Shown in pieces: positions 33,051-45,474 of a DNA stretch of 64,000 bases. The notes beneath the pieces were generated by a model. That model was not told where the DNA came from. It saw only the letters and a program-made list of their open reading frames with translations, and did not search any database. Position 1 is the stretch's first letter. Each line of letters opens with the position of its first letter. Source of the DNA: Salvator merianae (lineage: Eukaryota; Chordata; Lepidosauria; Squamata; Teiidae); assembly GCA_003586115.2 (NCBI GenBank), contig QVOM02000025.1, forward strand, positions 89,760,161 to 89,824,160. The letters run 5' to 3'. A program made the position numbers and the translations under genes.

Positions 33051-33410
33051 ATTCATAAGAACATAGAACTTAAGAGGAGTCCTGCTGGATCAGGCCACAG
33101 CCCATCTAGTCAAGCACTCTGTCTCACACAGAGACCCCCCCCAATTGCTTCTGGGCATTCTGAAGCAACAAACCAAGGCAAAACCTTCACCTGCTCTCAC
33201 CTCCCTGCAAATGGCCTTTAGAGCCATCCTGCCTGTCTCTCCAATCTGGAGGCATCCATTCTAGTAGCCATTGACCCACCTGTCCTCCATGAACTTGTCC
33301 AACTCTTTCTTAAAACCAACCAGGCTGGTTGCCCTCACTACCTCTTTTGGTACTAATTTCATAAACCAATGACCCTCTGGGGAAAAAAAATACTTCCCCT
33401 TGTCGGTCCT
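33051..33410 (-). repeat. CR1-like LINE 3' end
   Basis: AGAACATAGAACTTAAGAGG followed by GTCCTGCTGGATCAGGCCAC, extending to CTGGTTGCCCTCACTACCTC and TGGGGAAAAAAAATACTTCC. This is one of the longer copies of the TTATGTTC-tailed subfamily. Confidence 0.72.
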
Positions 33411-34600
33411 AACACATCTGGAGGTACCCAGGGAAGAAAGAATTGAAACTGGTCCCTCAGGAAGGAAAAAAAGTCATTTTTAAGACCTAAGTGGGGTTTT
33501 AATCCTAGGGAAATTGCCGATTGTCTCCTCATAGAAACCGTTGGCTTTTTTCCCTTGGCAGATTGATTGCTTGTGAACAATTCTGTGCCGCCTCACCACT
33601 TCATCTAATCAATGTCAGAAGCTTCATAACCACAATCACAATGGCAAAGAGAGAGATGATGTGTGTTTTCTGTATGCACCTTATCAAGGGCATGATTTCC
33701 TGTTCCCCTTTCATGATCTCTGCACAGACACAATTGGTTGCACCATAAAACATCACATCCTGTGTGGGAAGGCTACAGAAGGAGAATAATGGCGGCTCTT
33801 GAGTCACTCCCTTTCAAGTGAGGCGATCCCTTTATGCAAAACAATCCTTGTCACTCCAGTTTCTATTGTCCTGCTGGCATCTCTCTGCCTACTGTTTCCT
33901 GCTTCAATAGCTCGGAGGAGCCTGCTGGTGAAACAACAGCTCTCAGAAAGCCCAAGGAGGTGTTGCTATCCAGGGCCCGGGACACCTGAGACCCTCAGGA
34001 AGGTCATGGCTTTATTCTTGCAGTGACTCAGCTCCATCCCCACTCAGAGAACTGCTCAGCTTGTAAAGACATCTGCAAAACAGGAGCTGGAAGGACATTC
34101 GTCTGAAATTTTGAACAGCAGAAATCCTGCAGATAAGCCTGCCTTGTAACTACAGTCATCCCTTGTATAACGCGGTGGTTCCTTTCCAGGAAACCATCGC
34201 CTTATACAAATTGTCCCAGAGGGCGGTACCCAGGCCATCAGCCACTTTACAGCTGGGCACAATCTGAGGCTAGGCAGCGGACATTACGTTTTACCTGCTA
34301 TGCATAGCCCTTGTTTTTAATTTAATTTAATTTTTTTAAAACTTATATCCCACCCTTCACCAGAAGTTCATCAGCCCCGTTCCAGGTGTGCCTGAACTAC
34401 ATGTGAACCCGGCATGGAACTCTGGGAGTGGGATGCTGGTAGTTGTAGTTCAGGAACATTTGGGAAAGGCAGCAGCTGACCAGCCCTGAATTGCATCTTG
34501 CAATAAAAAGGTTTGGGAGTCTATTGGAATCAGGAAGAGATGGACCTAGTTCCCTCGTGCCCATCACCACTTACTACTAGGTGGAGCCAAAGGGAGTCAA
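33411..34600. other. no recognised gene
   Basis: Near 34151-34240, CAGTCATCCCTTGTATAACG and CGCCTTATACAAATTGTCCC resemble the end of a Tigger/pogo-like DNA transposon (weak). An L2-tail relic is near 34320-34365. Otherwise nothing. Confidence 0.35.
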
Positions 34601-34602
34601 AG

Positions 34603-35125
34603 GCCCAGTTCACACTTATTGCAGTAGAACATTCTAACTAGCAGGGTTCGGGCAGGTCAGGATTGAGTACGGTGAAGAGTATTCACACTGTCAGCGCTGG
34701 AACACTCCGCCAGCCGACCCGCTGGGGAAGAAGTGCGAATGAGAGCACACTAGTTCAGTAGCTGGGTTCGGAACCAGGGGCGCTGCGTCCAGAGATGTGT
34801 CCAGAAGGGCTGCCAGGTTCTGAACCCCTAACTCCAAACGTAGCAAGGGTTAGGGTTCGAACCGTCTGACAGGGCAGGCACGGCTGCGCGCTCCCTGCCC
34901 CCTCACCGTTCAGAACCAGGAAGTGGTGTGAGCGCACCTGTCCCAATCATCACCGGATGGCCCTTGTCAGCTTCCAGACTACAGTTTTCTTGACCAGTGC
35001 TGTTCGGCTTCAGGCGAGCTTCAGGCGGGCTTCAGTGTGTTTCCAGCCAGCTGATGCTATTGGCAGGTGCGGATGCTCTGTTCCAACAAGTGACCTGGAA
35101 CATTCCACTCGCCAAGTGCGAAGAG
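34603..35125. mobile_element. GGGCC-type inverted-repeat element
   Basis: GGCCCAGTTCACACTTATTG at the left and GCCAAGTGCGAAGAGACCC at the right (to about 35130). The interior has CTAGTTCAGTAGCTGGGTTC and mirrored GAACC blocks. No clear target duplication. Confidence 0.5.
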
Positions 35126-35129
35126 ACCC

Positions 35130-36980
35130 AGCGCTTCAAAAGAGCTGGAAAGACTCAAACTCCTCTGTCCCTGTTATAGGTAATTGCTCACAAGTCCCAG
35201 CAAAGAAGCTGTCCAAGTAAAAAGAGGCCCCGGGAAAGCAAAGATCCTCTCACAATGGGGAATGCTCCCAAGCCGAATATAAGGACATCCACAGCTGCAA
35301 CCACACACTTGTCCTGCTTTGCTCCTTCACAGCATCTAATAGCAACTGGCCTGAGACCACAGCTGACTGCGCTCCGAAACCCTTCTTCCTAATCATTCTC
35401 CAACCACTCCGCCACTCTGCCTTACCAATGACTTCAGCAGTTCAACACAAAGACCCAAGAGAGTGTGATGAGACTGTTTATTCTTGCAGTCATGCAAGAG
35501 CAACAAGAACCATTTTCCTGAGCACAGGAAAGCTACGCAACCTACCCTCACACCTTGGGTGAAAAATTGCACAGCCGACTTCAGAGGGAACAAAAGGAAA
35601 CATTCTCAGCCTTTGGTAAATTCCAGATTTTTGTTCCAATTTCCTCAATGGCTCAGATTTCCCCATGTGCATCACCATTGATTTGCCAGCAGCTGAGGTC
35701 TTAAAAGAGCACCTGCCTAGGTTTAACAGCTGAGGTTCTGCATAGTTTTCCTCCCTTCCCCTCCATACAATTCAAGCAAAAGAAAGGTGTTAGTTGTGAT
35801 GACTTTCTGGCTGTAAAAGTGTTTTAATTCTCATCATAATACTTTTGGGGAAGTCGATGAAGGAGCTACACGAAGCAAAAACAAGACCGAGTGGCTTCCA
35901 GATTTCGCTGGTCAACTGGGCCATATTCAACTGGATGCTTGCACGTTTAACGCTGTTAGTGTAGCCTTAATGTGAAAAAGAGACTCAGCCAGGGGCAAAG
36001 AATAGCTCAATGGCAGGACAAGGGATTTTTATAGCCCATTTCCCATTCTTTCTCCTGGATTTGTGCTCAGGATTATTTAAAGCTGCACCTACACAGAGTG
36101 AGTGTGTGTGTGTGTTTGTTTGTGTGCATGGGTTGTCAACTGACAAACCTGCGCTTTCCAAATTCTGCAGGATTAGCTCGCTTCTCTTTGTGCAACTGTG
36201 CTTTCAGGAAAGTTGTTCCTATAACAACCAAACGCCATTCATCCGTTGAAGGCTCTCTCGACTCTGCATGGCTTCGTATGGTCAGATGACAAACGTGTGT
36301 GGTTTCTGAAGAGGGGAGCCGGGCTGCTTTGCCAGGCAAAAGGCCCCAATTGCGGGCGAATTCCAACTCGGTTCCCAGCTGCCAAGATTAACAGGAAAGC
36401 AGCACTGGGCCTCTGCATCTGTTCCCAAACCCAGGAGGAAGGTTTGCAGGTCAGAACGCGCAAGCCCTTCCGCACGCTTTTCGTTGCCAATGGATACGCA
36501 CCAAGAGCAAATCCAATTCCTAAGTGCCAGCCCCGCTCTAGCAGAAATAGCACCTTCCCCAAACAAGAGAGTGACTTGGCAGGGCTCCCAGGCCAAAACT
36601 ATGTTGGGGAGAGGGAACAAAAGCAGATCCCTTCCCTGGGGAAAGAGGATGGTCATTATATAATCTATTCGCACTGAAAATCAGGGAGGAGAGGAAAGGA
36701 ATCGAATAGCCCCAAAGCAAGCGCAAACAGCTGGCCAGTCTCCTGACAAAATGAACTTCATGCTGTCACATTTTGTTGCAGGTTCCACTTTCCCCAGCTG
36801 TTAGGCAATGTGATTCAGCGAATCATTCCTGTCCAGAGACAGCTCACCCCGGCCTTTTACACTTTGAGACTGGGAACAGCCTTTGCCTTCCCTCTGCATT
36901 ACTGAATTCTGGACTGGGTTCATCATAGGTCTATTCTATCAGGACCCTGAGATCCACTTAGAAGTTTAGAAGTACTTAAG
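35130..36980. other. 1.8 kb without recognised feature
   Basis: Mixed composition with a short (GT)n run at 36099-36124. The overlapping frames at 36246-36677 mirror each other on both strands and show no known domain. It may be single-copy intergenic DNA. Confidence 0.45.
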
Positions 36981-36984
36981 AACT

Positions 36985-37565
36985 TAAAAAAACATAATAG
37001 GAGCCCTGGTGGATCAGGCCACACCCTGTATAGTTCAGCATCCTATCTCACCCAGTGGCCCACCAACTGCTTTTGGACATCTCAAGCAAAAGGCAAAGGC
37101 AAAATCTTTGCATAGATTGCAAGAACTTAAGAGGAGCCCTGCTCTTGACTTCCTGCAAATGGCCTTTAGAGGCATCCCGCCTGTCTTTCCAACCTGGATG
37201 TGGTGTCTAGGCATCCATTCTAGTAGTCAGTGATATACCTGTCCTGCATGAATTAAGAGAAGCCCTGCTGGATCAGGCCACAGTCCATCTAGTCAAGCAT
37301 CCTGTCTCACACAGTAGTCCGCCAATTGCTTCTAGGCATTCTCAAGCAGAATATAAAGGCAAAACCTTTCCCTGCTCTCGAATTCCTGCAGGTGGCCTTT
37401 AGAGGCATCCTGCTCATGTCTCCAACCTGGAGGCAGTCCCTAGGTACCCACTCTAGTAGCCATTGATACACCTATCTTCCATGAACTTGCCTAACCCTTT
37501 CTTGAAGCTATCCAGCATGGTTGCTGTCACCACCTCTTCTGGCAGAAAATTCCTATTCTGGGTGA
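36985..37565 (-). repeat. CR1-like LINE 3' ends, two to three copies
   Basis: Copies restart at GGAGCCCTGGTGGATCAGGC (about 37001), AAGAGGAGCCCTGCTCTTGA and AAGAGAAGCCCTGCTGGATC. The last extends to GGTTGCTGTCACCACCTCTT and CTGGCAGAAAATTCC. Confidence 0.72.
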
Positions 37566-37844
37566 AATGTGATCAGATGGATTTCATTCAGCTGTTTCAT
37601 TCAGTTTTCCTGTTAAGCAACTATCCTGTTCTAATGAGAAGTGCAGCTTGAGTCTAACGGTGGAGCGGGATGCCATGCCATGTTCATGCTGCATTGTGCT
37701 CCTTTGCTTCAGCCAGTGCAGACACATGTTCCAAGGAGGAGGGTCCTGTAACCCACACCACCATAAAGGAGGAGGAGGCCTGGACACCTCCTTTGGCCAA
37801 GATAATGGCCCATGAGAAAGGGCCGAAAAGATCATCTCAGCCAC

Positions 37845-38145
37845 TTTTATTTATTCAATCGTTTATTTAATATTGGATTTTTATACAACCCTTCATCAAA
37901 ATCCCAGGACAGTTATTAAGGAAGATCAAAATAATATAGAATTCAATAAAAACACCTAACCATTTAAACTTTGAAAAAGAAGAGGACCAGTTACTGAAAT
38001 CCCAAATGAAAGTTTTCATCCAACGCTGTAAGCTGATGAATGGAGGTACCGGCATATCTCTGAGGAGAGACTATTCCAGAGCCTGGGGGCAACCACAAAG
38101 AAGGCCCTCTCTCTGGCCACAACTCCAGCAACCTGAGAGAAGTAG
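37845..38145 (-). repeat. L2-type LINE 3' end, antisense
   Basis: TTTATTTATTCAATCGTTTA tail, ACAACCCTTCATCAAAATCC, then GGGGGCAACCACAAAGAAGG (complement of the ORF2-tail block). Confidence 0.6.
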
Positions 38146-38930
38146 CATTGGCAAGATCTTAACTGAGCCATAGGACTGTGCAGGGGGATATTATGATTAT
38201 CTGCAAGAACCCTGCAATTCCTTCTTTTGGGCAATTTCTGAAGATGTGGGAGCTCTCCCCTCCTTTCCATTTAACCACCCTATATGGAATATAATTTCAT
38301 TTATCTTTTTATTTATAATATTTGTACCCTGCCTTTCATTGGGAGGTTCCAGGGCAGGAGGTCTCCAGAGCACACTTTTGCTTTCATTTCCTCCAGAACA
38401 CACTTTCACTTTCATATTTGGGCCTGCCTGGGGATTTTTAGAGTCTCAGGGTGGGTGAGAGAGGAGTCAGGGGCATGCCCATGCATCATGTGTTTATCAT
38501 GCACAGAAAAAAGCCAAAATAAAGGAACCAATTTGGAAAAAGCAAGAAAACAAACAAACTGCCAAGCATTTTTTCTGCAACCAAATAAACCTTTAAAAGC
38601 CAGAAAAATGTCCAAAATATGTCAATTAGCCAAACTACAATTCTGCAACCAGGCAAAGACTCAAAAAGAGCCCAGAAAGGCCAAGTTTGGTTTTGCTTCG
38701 TTTCGTTCGGCAAGGTGATCAGAATCATCCACTGAGATTGGCAGGAGCTGTCCAGGGTACCAGCAAGTGCTGTCCAAGGTTCCAACCAATCAGAGACATG
38801 CAGAACTTGCAGCCTTCAAAGCTGGAGATGATGGGAATCCAAAAAGCAGGAACCCCCCTCCCCCAGTTCCATCGGTAAAAGGCCACAACCATATCCGGCT
38901 CCTTCCCTCTGTCAAGGGGGATATCCTCTA
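38146..38930. other. no recognised gene
   Basis: A short L2-tail relic lies at 38300-38350. The A-rich section 38500-38700 resembles 62740-62870 in composition only. Confidence 0.4.
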
Positions 38931-38933
38931 TTC

Positions 38934-39134
38934 CAGGGGTCCCCAACCACCGGTCCGCGGACCAGGACCAGGCCGTTGGGGTTTTTTTGCCAGTCCACGG
39001 CGCCGCCACAGACCAGCACTAAACATGACCAAAGCCCCCCCCCCACGCCCCCCCCCCATCCCGCCCTGCCGGGCCATGAAAAAATGGTCTTGCTGGAAGC
39101 CGGTCCCTGATGCAAAAAAGGTTGGGGACCACTG
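38934..39134. mobile_element. hAT-type MITE, CAGGGGTCCCCAAC ends, perfect 8-bp duplication
   Basis: Left end CAGGGGTCCCCAACCACCGG, right end AAGGTTGGGGACCACTG. Flanked by identical CTCTATTC at 38926-38933 and 39135-39142. The 201-bp interior has CCGCGGACCAGGACCAGGCC and C-runs, with no coding capacity. Ends and target size fit hAT (Charlie-like) elements found across amniotes. Confidence 0.9.
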
Positions 39135-39144
39135 CTCTATTCCA

Positions 39145-40560
39145 CTGTCTGCAAATCAGCATCCTTCAGATGTCTCGGGCTGCAATTCCCAGCGCAGTCA
39201 TGATGACTGGAAGTCCTGGGATTTATCATTTGAAATGCCAGAGAGTGTGGTTGGGCACTCACTGCTCTGCCAGGCAGCTCTGATCTGTGTGCAAAAACGA
39301 AACAGCTTCAGCTGGGTACTTTCTTTCCACCTAGTCCAGTGGAATGACTAATTGATTTAAGGTATCACTTAGCAACCTCAAGCATCTCTTCTGTCTTTCT
39401 TGTTATTCCTGGTGAAATGTCAGATGATTTATGCTAACTGTACTTTCAAACATTCGGCTGACAGCAGTGATGGGTTATAGCCTTAAAAAGATGTTGACTC
39501 ATCTATGCTTCTTATGCCACTTGTCTGGGTAATGGAGCCTCATTGCGTAACAAAGGGTTGCCTGCCAACATGCTCCGTATCATTTTCTTCTAACACAAAA
39601 AGGATCCAACTATCCCAATAGGGTGATCAACAGATTATGCAATATTATCACAACAGATGTTTAAGGGCATTGTATTTAGCTCCAACATGCAACAATTGTT
39701 AATATTTTGAATTTTTCACAAGTCACCTAAAATGCATCATATGCCACCAGGATAGGAATTGAGGCAAAGCTCTCCTCTGAACCAATTATTCTTGAGCAAC
39801 ATACAAAAGCATAGCATTTTGCCACAAGCAACGTGCTCTGCCCGGTCCAAAGTAAATTAACTAACTAAAAATGGCAGCCAAGACTCTTCTAAATATTCTG
39901 TTTGTAAAACTGAGGTCTGCTTCCATTTCTAAAGCCTATACATAGAAACAGCCCTTCAGCTATCAGAAATCTCTCTATGCTGAGGTTAGACTTTGAATTT
40001 TAGAATATATTTCTTTGCTGCTGTGAATTATTTACTTAGGCTCTCAGAGGTCTCCCTTCCCAGGAAACTGTGGGGCCTTCACTACAGAAAAACTATTGCT
40101 CCAGAAGAATCCAGAGTGTTTAAGGGGCCTTTGAAATTCCCAGGTGGAGTTTTCCCTCTGGAAGTCCAATTCTGAAACTCTGTTTTCAGCATCTGCACGT
40201 TGAACAAATGTGGGCATTTGCTGGCTGCAAACCTGGGGAATTTGCCCTAGTCAGACTTTCCAGATGATCTTCTCTTAAGGTACCTGGACCTCTCACTTGT
40301 TTCACCCTTGATGCCTTATTCCCAGCCCAGTGGCTACCAAAGAGGAATTGAGATAATGATAGCCTGGCCATGGTTTAGGAGACCCTTTCAAACATTGTCA
40401 GATGGAAAGGCAAAGGGAATTATAATAATATAGAAATTGAGCTAGAATAATAACACTGGGAAACATAAGGATTTGGGTAACAGAAGGAAAGATTCTGATC
40501 CGGGGAAGAATGCAAAGTCAACCTAACAAATTACCGACTTAAGTTGGTAAGAGAAAACAA
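39145..40560. other. 1.4 kb without recognised feature
   Basis: AT-rich with no repeat signature seen; may be single-copy. Confidence 0.45.
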
Positions 40561-40564
40561 CCAT

Positions 40565-41085
40565 AAGCAGGTAGTTTGTAAGAGAAGCCCTGCTGGATCA
40601 GGCCACAGCCCATCTAGTCCAGCATCGTGTCTCACACAGTGGCCACCAATTGCTTCTGGGCATCTCAAGCAGAAGACAAAGGCAAAACCTTCACCTGCTC
40701 TCGACTCCCTGCAAAAGGTCTGCCTGTGTCTCCAACCCGGAGGTGGTATCTAGGCATTGACTTTGGTAGCCATTGATACACCTGTCCTCCATGAATTTGT
40801 CTAAAAGAACATAAGAGACACCCTGCTGGATCAGGCCACAGCCCATCTAGTCCAGCATCCTTTCTCACATGGTGACCCACCAAGCAGGAGGTGAAGGCAG
40901 AACCTTCACCTGCTCTCGACTCCCTGCAAATGACCTTTAGGGACATCCTGCCTGTCTCTTTAATCTGAAGGTAGTATCTGGGCATCCATTCTAGTAGCCA
41001 TTAATACACCTGTCCTCCATGAACTTATCTGACCCTTTCTTAAAGCTGTTCAGGCTGGTTGCCAAGGATAAAATGTGTTGTCCTT
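40565..41085 (-). repeat. CR1-like LINE 3' ends, two copies
   Basis: First copy from AGAAGCCCTGCTGGATCAGG to TCCTCCATGAATTTGTCTAA. Second copy from AAAAGAACATAAGAGACACC to TTAAAGCTGTTCAGGCTGGT. Confidence 0.75.
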
Positions 41086-41655
41086 GCCCCTACAGTCAAC
41101 ATGGGCATCTGTGTCCAGCATGTAGGGAAACCAATAGCCCTTATATGGTGGAAGGGAATGCACCTGTGACAACCCACCCCAAACAAGCATCATGTAAGAT
41201 GTAATAGTTCCATAAAAAGCCTCAGTTCCAACAGAAGAGTGTTGCCCTACCCATGCCTCAAATAAACTGCAATTGTTCATTTTAGGTCCTGTTTCCATTC
41301 ATTCCACCATGACAGAAGTCCTTCTAATGTCAGAATAAACCGAGCTGGGCTCCTTCCTTGCACTCCTTCTAATGAATGATGCATGAGGCTTTATTAATAT
41401 CCCCTTAGAAAACACATTTAGTATGGATGCCACTGCAAAAATCAACCCTTAGCAAGTCCCACGGCATGGGGTGTGCCGTTCTTGCAGCATTACTGCCAAT
41501 GATTCAGTGCCCTTCCCGGCTGTTAACCTCATAAAAAAAGGTGTCGGCAAGACATTCTGCTCTGCACATTCTGTGATCACAACAGGTAAGAGTAAAAGCT
41601 AGTTAAGGGCTTCACGGCCAGGTCTGTAGAGCTGTACCTCTCACCACCAGGTCCT
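41086..41655. other. no recognised feature
   Basis: No coding or repeat signal recognised. Confidence 0.4.
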
Positions 41656-41659
41656 CTGT

Positions 41660-41958
41660 GGAGGCACAGTGGCGCAGAAGGCTAAGGCACTGATCTTTCA
41701 ATAGGAGGATCGGAGTTCAAGGCCCCTGTCTGCCGTGTAGAGGGGATGAGCACCCTCTACTGGCCTCTAGCTCCAGCCAACCTAGCTGTTCGAAAGCAAA
41801 TAATTGCAACTAGATAAACAGGGAGCATCACATTGTGTGATGCGGAAGATAGACAGATGTAAGCCTTCGGGCGAAAAATAACCTTGTAAGCCGCTTTGAG
41901 TCAGCTTCGGCCATGAAAAGCGGGGTATAAAAACCAAGTCCTTCTCCTTCTCCTTCTC
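41660..41958 (+). repeat. Sauria-type SINE, forward copy
   Basis: tRNA-like head GGAGGCACAGTGGCGCAGAA with GGAGTTCAAGGCCCCTG, then CCAACCTAGCTGTTCGAAAG, ATCACATTGTGTGATGCGGA, TGTAAGCCGCTTTGAGTCAG, GGGGTATAAAAACC and a (CTTCTC)n tail. The Sauria-SINE core is the best single indicator that the genome is squamate. Good similarity to the antisense copy at 26983 suggests moderate age. Confidence 0.83.
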
Positions 41959-41959
41959 T

Positions 41960-42955
41960 GAAATCCAGCTGGAAAACCACACTGCCTTCAGAGCATTCGG
42001 AGACCCCTCACACACCAGCTTCAAAGCTGGTGAAAATATCGGGGCTGGCGCCAGACAGCCCATCCCCATGTGGACAGGTTTGTCGCATGCCAGAAGCAAT
42101 CCACTCTGACCTAATTTGGGGATGTGGCTGCCAGCACTATGGCTGCTGCGCTGCCATCTTTACCTATTTCACAGTCATAGCCATGCTTACCTGCCTTCCT
42201 TACACACCCAGTGTTTCCCCTTGCTGATGGTTGGCCTGGTATGCAGATTACAGGGCCTGGGAACACCGGTTGCTTGGGAAACCTGGAACGGAACTGTGCT
42301 GGGGCATGGGAAACGGAACTGTAGTGGGATGCTTCCTATGTCTGGTGCTTGCTTATAATCATTGTATTCTGTTATCGCAATAATGCTTGAGAACACGCTA
42401 AAGTTATGTTCTGCCGTGTTCCAGAGTCTGGGCCAAGGGTGGGGATTCTGACAGGGGTGACTCACCCCGCCCTGGGATTACGCAGGTAAGTGAAAAGGGA
42501 GTACGTTTCATCATGCGAAATAATATATATTGATGTAGAATTACTGTATTTTGCCTTTGCATTTTTTTTAATAACCTCTCTGTATTACTTTTAAGAATTC
42601 CTGGTAAACCACCCTATGGAAAGGTGGTATACGAATAAACAAGGAGGAGGAAGTGGAGAAGGAAGAGAGCTCACCAAGGAAAGACCCCTGCCCAAATCAG
42701 CCCGGTCACATACGGGACACATTCAGACATCCACGGAGGACACCTTCAGGGCCATGAGAGTATAGTGTTTTCGTGAGCTCCTGCCCTGAAGTCCCCCACA
42801 AAACCCTGAAGAAGGGAGCAGAGCTCCTTGACTTCCGGGCAGGATTTTGTGCTCTAAAATAGCCCCGTCCCAAAGGTTAGGGTCACAGCTGTGCAAATGG
42901 CCTCCCCAAAAGGTTGGGTCAGGCCAGGCCAGGCCAGCACTCACTCCCCCTTCAA
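41960..42955. other. no recognised gene
   Basis: CCAGGCCAGGCCAGGCCAGC near 42921 is a short CCAGG tandem. Frames on both strands lack motifs. Confidence 0.4.
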
Positions 42956-42959
42956 TTCT

Positions 42960-43257
42960 TCTTGAAAAGAGAGACATTAGAACATGGCCAACACTTACAC
43001 AAGAAGGAAGGACTAGAAACAACAGGATGAAACTTCCAGGGAGCAGATACAGACTCAATATTAGAAAAAAACTTTCTGACAGTCAGGGCGATCAGGCAAT
43101 GAAATAGGTTACCACAGGAGGTGGTGGATTCTCCTTCGCTGGAGATCTTCAAGGAAAGGCTGGACAGATATCTGGGATGCTTTAGTGAATCCTGCACTGA
43201 GCAGGGGGTTGGACTGGATGACCCTGGAGGTCTCTTCCAACTCTATGATTCTATGAT
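42960..43257 (+). repeat. CR1 LINE 3' end with ATTCTATGA tail
   Basis: AAAAACTTTCTGACAGTCAG, ACCACAGGAGGTGGTGGATT, CTCCTTCGCTGGAGATCTTC, GGGGTTGGACTGGATGACCC and CAACTCTATGATTCTATGA. The cleanest CR1 3' end in the window. Confidence 0.88.
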
Positions 43258-43499
43258 CTGGCTGGAAAGATTGAAAACATGGGGAATGCAAGACAGGTGT
43301 CCACAAATTGCACAAAGGATAAAGTGGACTTAACCACAAAGGGTGAACTGGTCAAGAATTGTGCAAACTGAGTTGCAGCCACAAGGCCCGTGGAGATGGT
43401 GTGCATTTGGTTCACATCACAGGCTGATGAGGAGCCATTTTCATGTTTTCTCAAAAAGAAGACCCAAGTCTACTTGCTCTCTCCAGAAAGTTATCTGAG

Positions 43500-43895
43500 A
43501 GCTACTATAATGGATGCCAACATACTGCCTGCAGGTTGAAAAGACAGGCAGGATGCCTCTAAAGTCCATTTGCGGTAACTCAAGAGTGGGTGAAGGTTTT
43601 TCCCAGCAGCAGCCTCTGACTTTAAGCCCAGGTGTTTGCGCCCCGTGCAAAGCATGCCGTGGCTGTTCGAGGGGCCTCCGGGCCTCCGTACTGCCGCAGC
43701 AGGTTGCCACAGCATGCTTTGTGCGGAGCGCGAACACCTGGGCTTAAAGCCAGAGGCCACCACTGGTTTTTCCTTTGTCTTCTGCTTGACAATGCTTGGA
43801 AGCAAGTGGTGGGCCACTGTGTGAGACAGGATGCTGGACAAGATGGACTGTGGCCTGATCCAGCAGGCCTCCTCTAATGTTCTTATGTTCTTAGG
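43500..43895 (+). repeat. CR1-like LINE 3' end, split by a hAT MITE
   Basis: GACAGGCAGGATGCCTCTAA and GTGGGTGAAGGTTTTTCC lie left of the MITE. TTTGTCTTCTGCTTGACAAT and GATCCAGCAGGCCTCCTCTA then ATGTTCTTATGTTCTTA lie right. Removing the MITE and one duplication restores the usual CR1 order. Confidence 0.82.
43604..43765. mobile_element. palindromic hAT-like MITE, copy 3 (162 bp), perfect 8-bp duplication
   Basis: Starts CAGCAGCAGCCTCTGACTTT and ends AAAGCCAGAGGCCACCACTG. Identical GTTTTTCC at 43596-43603 and 43766-43773. The insertion lies inside a CR1 3' end whose uninterrupted form is seen many times in this window, giving a natural empty site. The inner stem includes GGGGCCTCCGGGCCTCCGTA. 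Confidence 0.92.
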
Positions 43896-44630
43896 GCCAC
43901 TTGGTGGCTGTTTGGTCATAGATTAGAGGCAAGGTCGAAGGAGGGAGATGTTTGTGGTTCTAATGCTCCTTCTGGCCACTTGGGTTAATTGTCACAAGAG
44001 GCCACGTTGCTGAAACTCCATCTCCAACAAGGAAAGGCTTGCTGAGAGCTTTGCTGGTCCACATTGTTCCCTCAGAATACAGCCGGAAATGAAGTGGCAT
44101 CTATAGAAGCAGAAAGCTGGCAAACTGAAAACCCACAAACTGCACCTGGCTAGATTTCCCAGGCTAAGCAACCTATTACTAAGAATAACAAGATAGGACC
44201 CTGGGGCGCCCTTTAGAGCTGACTTGCAGGATTCGACCCTCTGCTTTTTAGGTTCTTCCGCCTCCTGGTTGACCTGGTCCTTCTGCCCAAGATTACATTG
44301 TTTCCCCCTAAGCCCAGGGCCTCAGCCACACCTCATGTTTTTGGGAGACGGAAGCCGGCTCGAGTCCTCAGAAACCAGAGGCTAAATTGCATTACTGGTT
44401 TTTCTAAGGACTTTCCTGCCTGGAAGGGGATTGTCCTAAATTCAGATAATCCCAGCCGTGAGTCCATTTCGCCAAGAAATGGACCCAGCCAGACCGTCTC
44501 CTGCCACCCCCAACGCCCCCCACCTCCTGCCATCCCATGATGCCCCCACTGCCTCCCACCACCCTCTGAGACCCCCAACCCCCTTGCCCCAACTTACCAT
44601 TACCACGAAGGCTTGGATGGCGGCAGCAGC
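43896..44630. other. no recognised gene
   Basis: The C-rich part 44490-44600 gives proline-rich frames without a family match. Confidence 0.4.
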
Positions 44631-44636
44631 AGCACA

Positions 44637-44705
44637 GTAGGTGTGACCAGGCTGGAGGAGGCCAAAAATAGCCCCAGTCCCTCGTCCGTCTCAGGGACAG
44701 ACTAA
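44637..44705 (+). repeat. unclassified repeat shared with 14862-14935
   Basis: See the block comparison given for 14862-14935. The two copies share about 70 bases including AGGCCAAAAAT. Confidence 0.5.
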
Positions 44706-44709
44706 AACG

Positions 44710-45470
44710 TAAACATGTGACCGCGGCCCAGGAGCGGGCAAACTGCCCTTAATCCAAAAGCAGTCTCAAATCACAGACGCAGACGTTTTGATCCTAGAAA
44801 TGCAAGCATCTCTCCCCCAATTTTGTGGTAAAATTAAAGCAAGATAAATGTTTAATCCTCTATAACCATTTGTTCTGTGTTAGAAGATCACTCTCTATGG
44901 ACCTTAGAGTTAACTCAAACTCCCGCAAAACATATTTGCAGTTTCATGGTTCTTTGTTTATATATTGCTGAGTATTTGTTGCACTTCTTTCTTATATTAA
45001 TTTTTTAAAGAGAAAAATGGAATGCTTGCAATTACATGGGCACTGCTGAATGAAATCTCAGAATCCAGAGGAGGAGGTGGGCGAGCATTCCTTTTAGAAG
45101 GAAGTCTTTCCTCTGAAAGGCAGAAAGTATTAATGCTGATTTATATCAGTCTAAGGCCATTGCAAGTTCATTCAGGAGAAGACAATTACATACAGTACTT
45201 TAATATTCATTGCAAAATCAGGGCCATTGCAGCAATTGATCTCCAGTGGAAGGAAAAATAAATCCTTTCCCCCAGTTTCTCTCCAAGACCATAAGCATTT
45301 CAGATGAATCAACTCTGCCCTGGGAATTACAAACACATCCATTACTCAAAGCAGGTAGTAGGTTTGGTGAGCCTTGGTACAACCCGCCAATTTACAATGT
45401 CCGGTCTGCTCTTCAGCAATTCTGGATTAGGCAGAATCCAGAGAAAGGCTGTCTGAAGAGTGGGGGGGGG
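44710..45470. other. no recognised feature
   Basis: AT-rich with no coding or repeat signal. Confidence 0.4.
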
Positions 45471-45474
45471 GGCA

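Noticed and set aside
34151..34240. Tigger/pogo transposon end
   Set aside because: Only one end-like motif (CAGTCATCCCTTGTATAACG) is visible without a partner end or TA duplication; mentioned only within the spacer entry.
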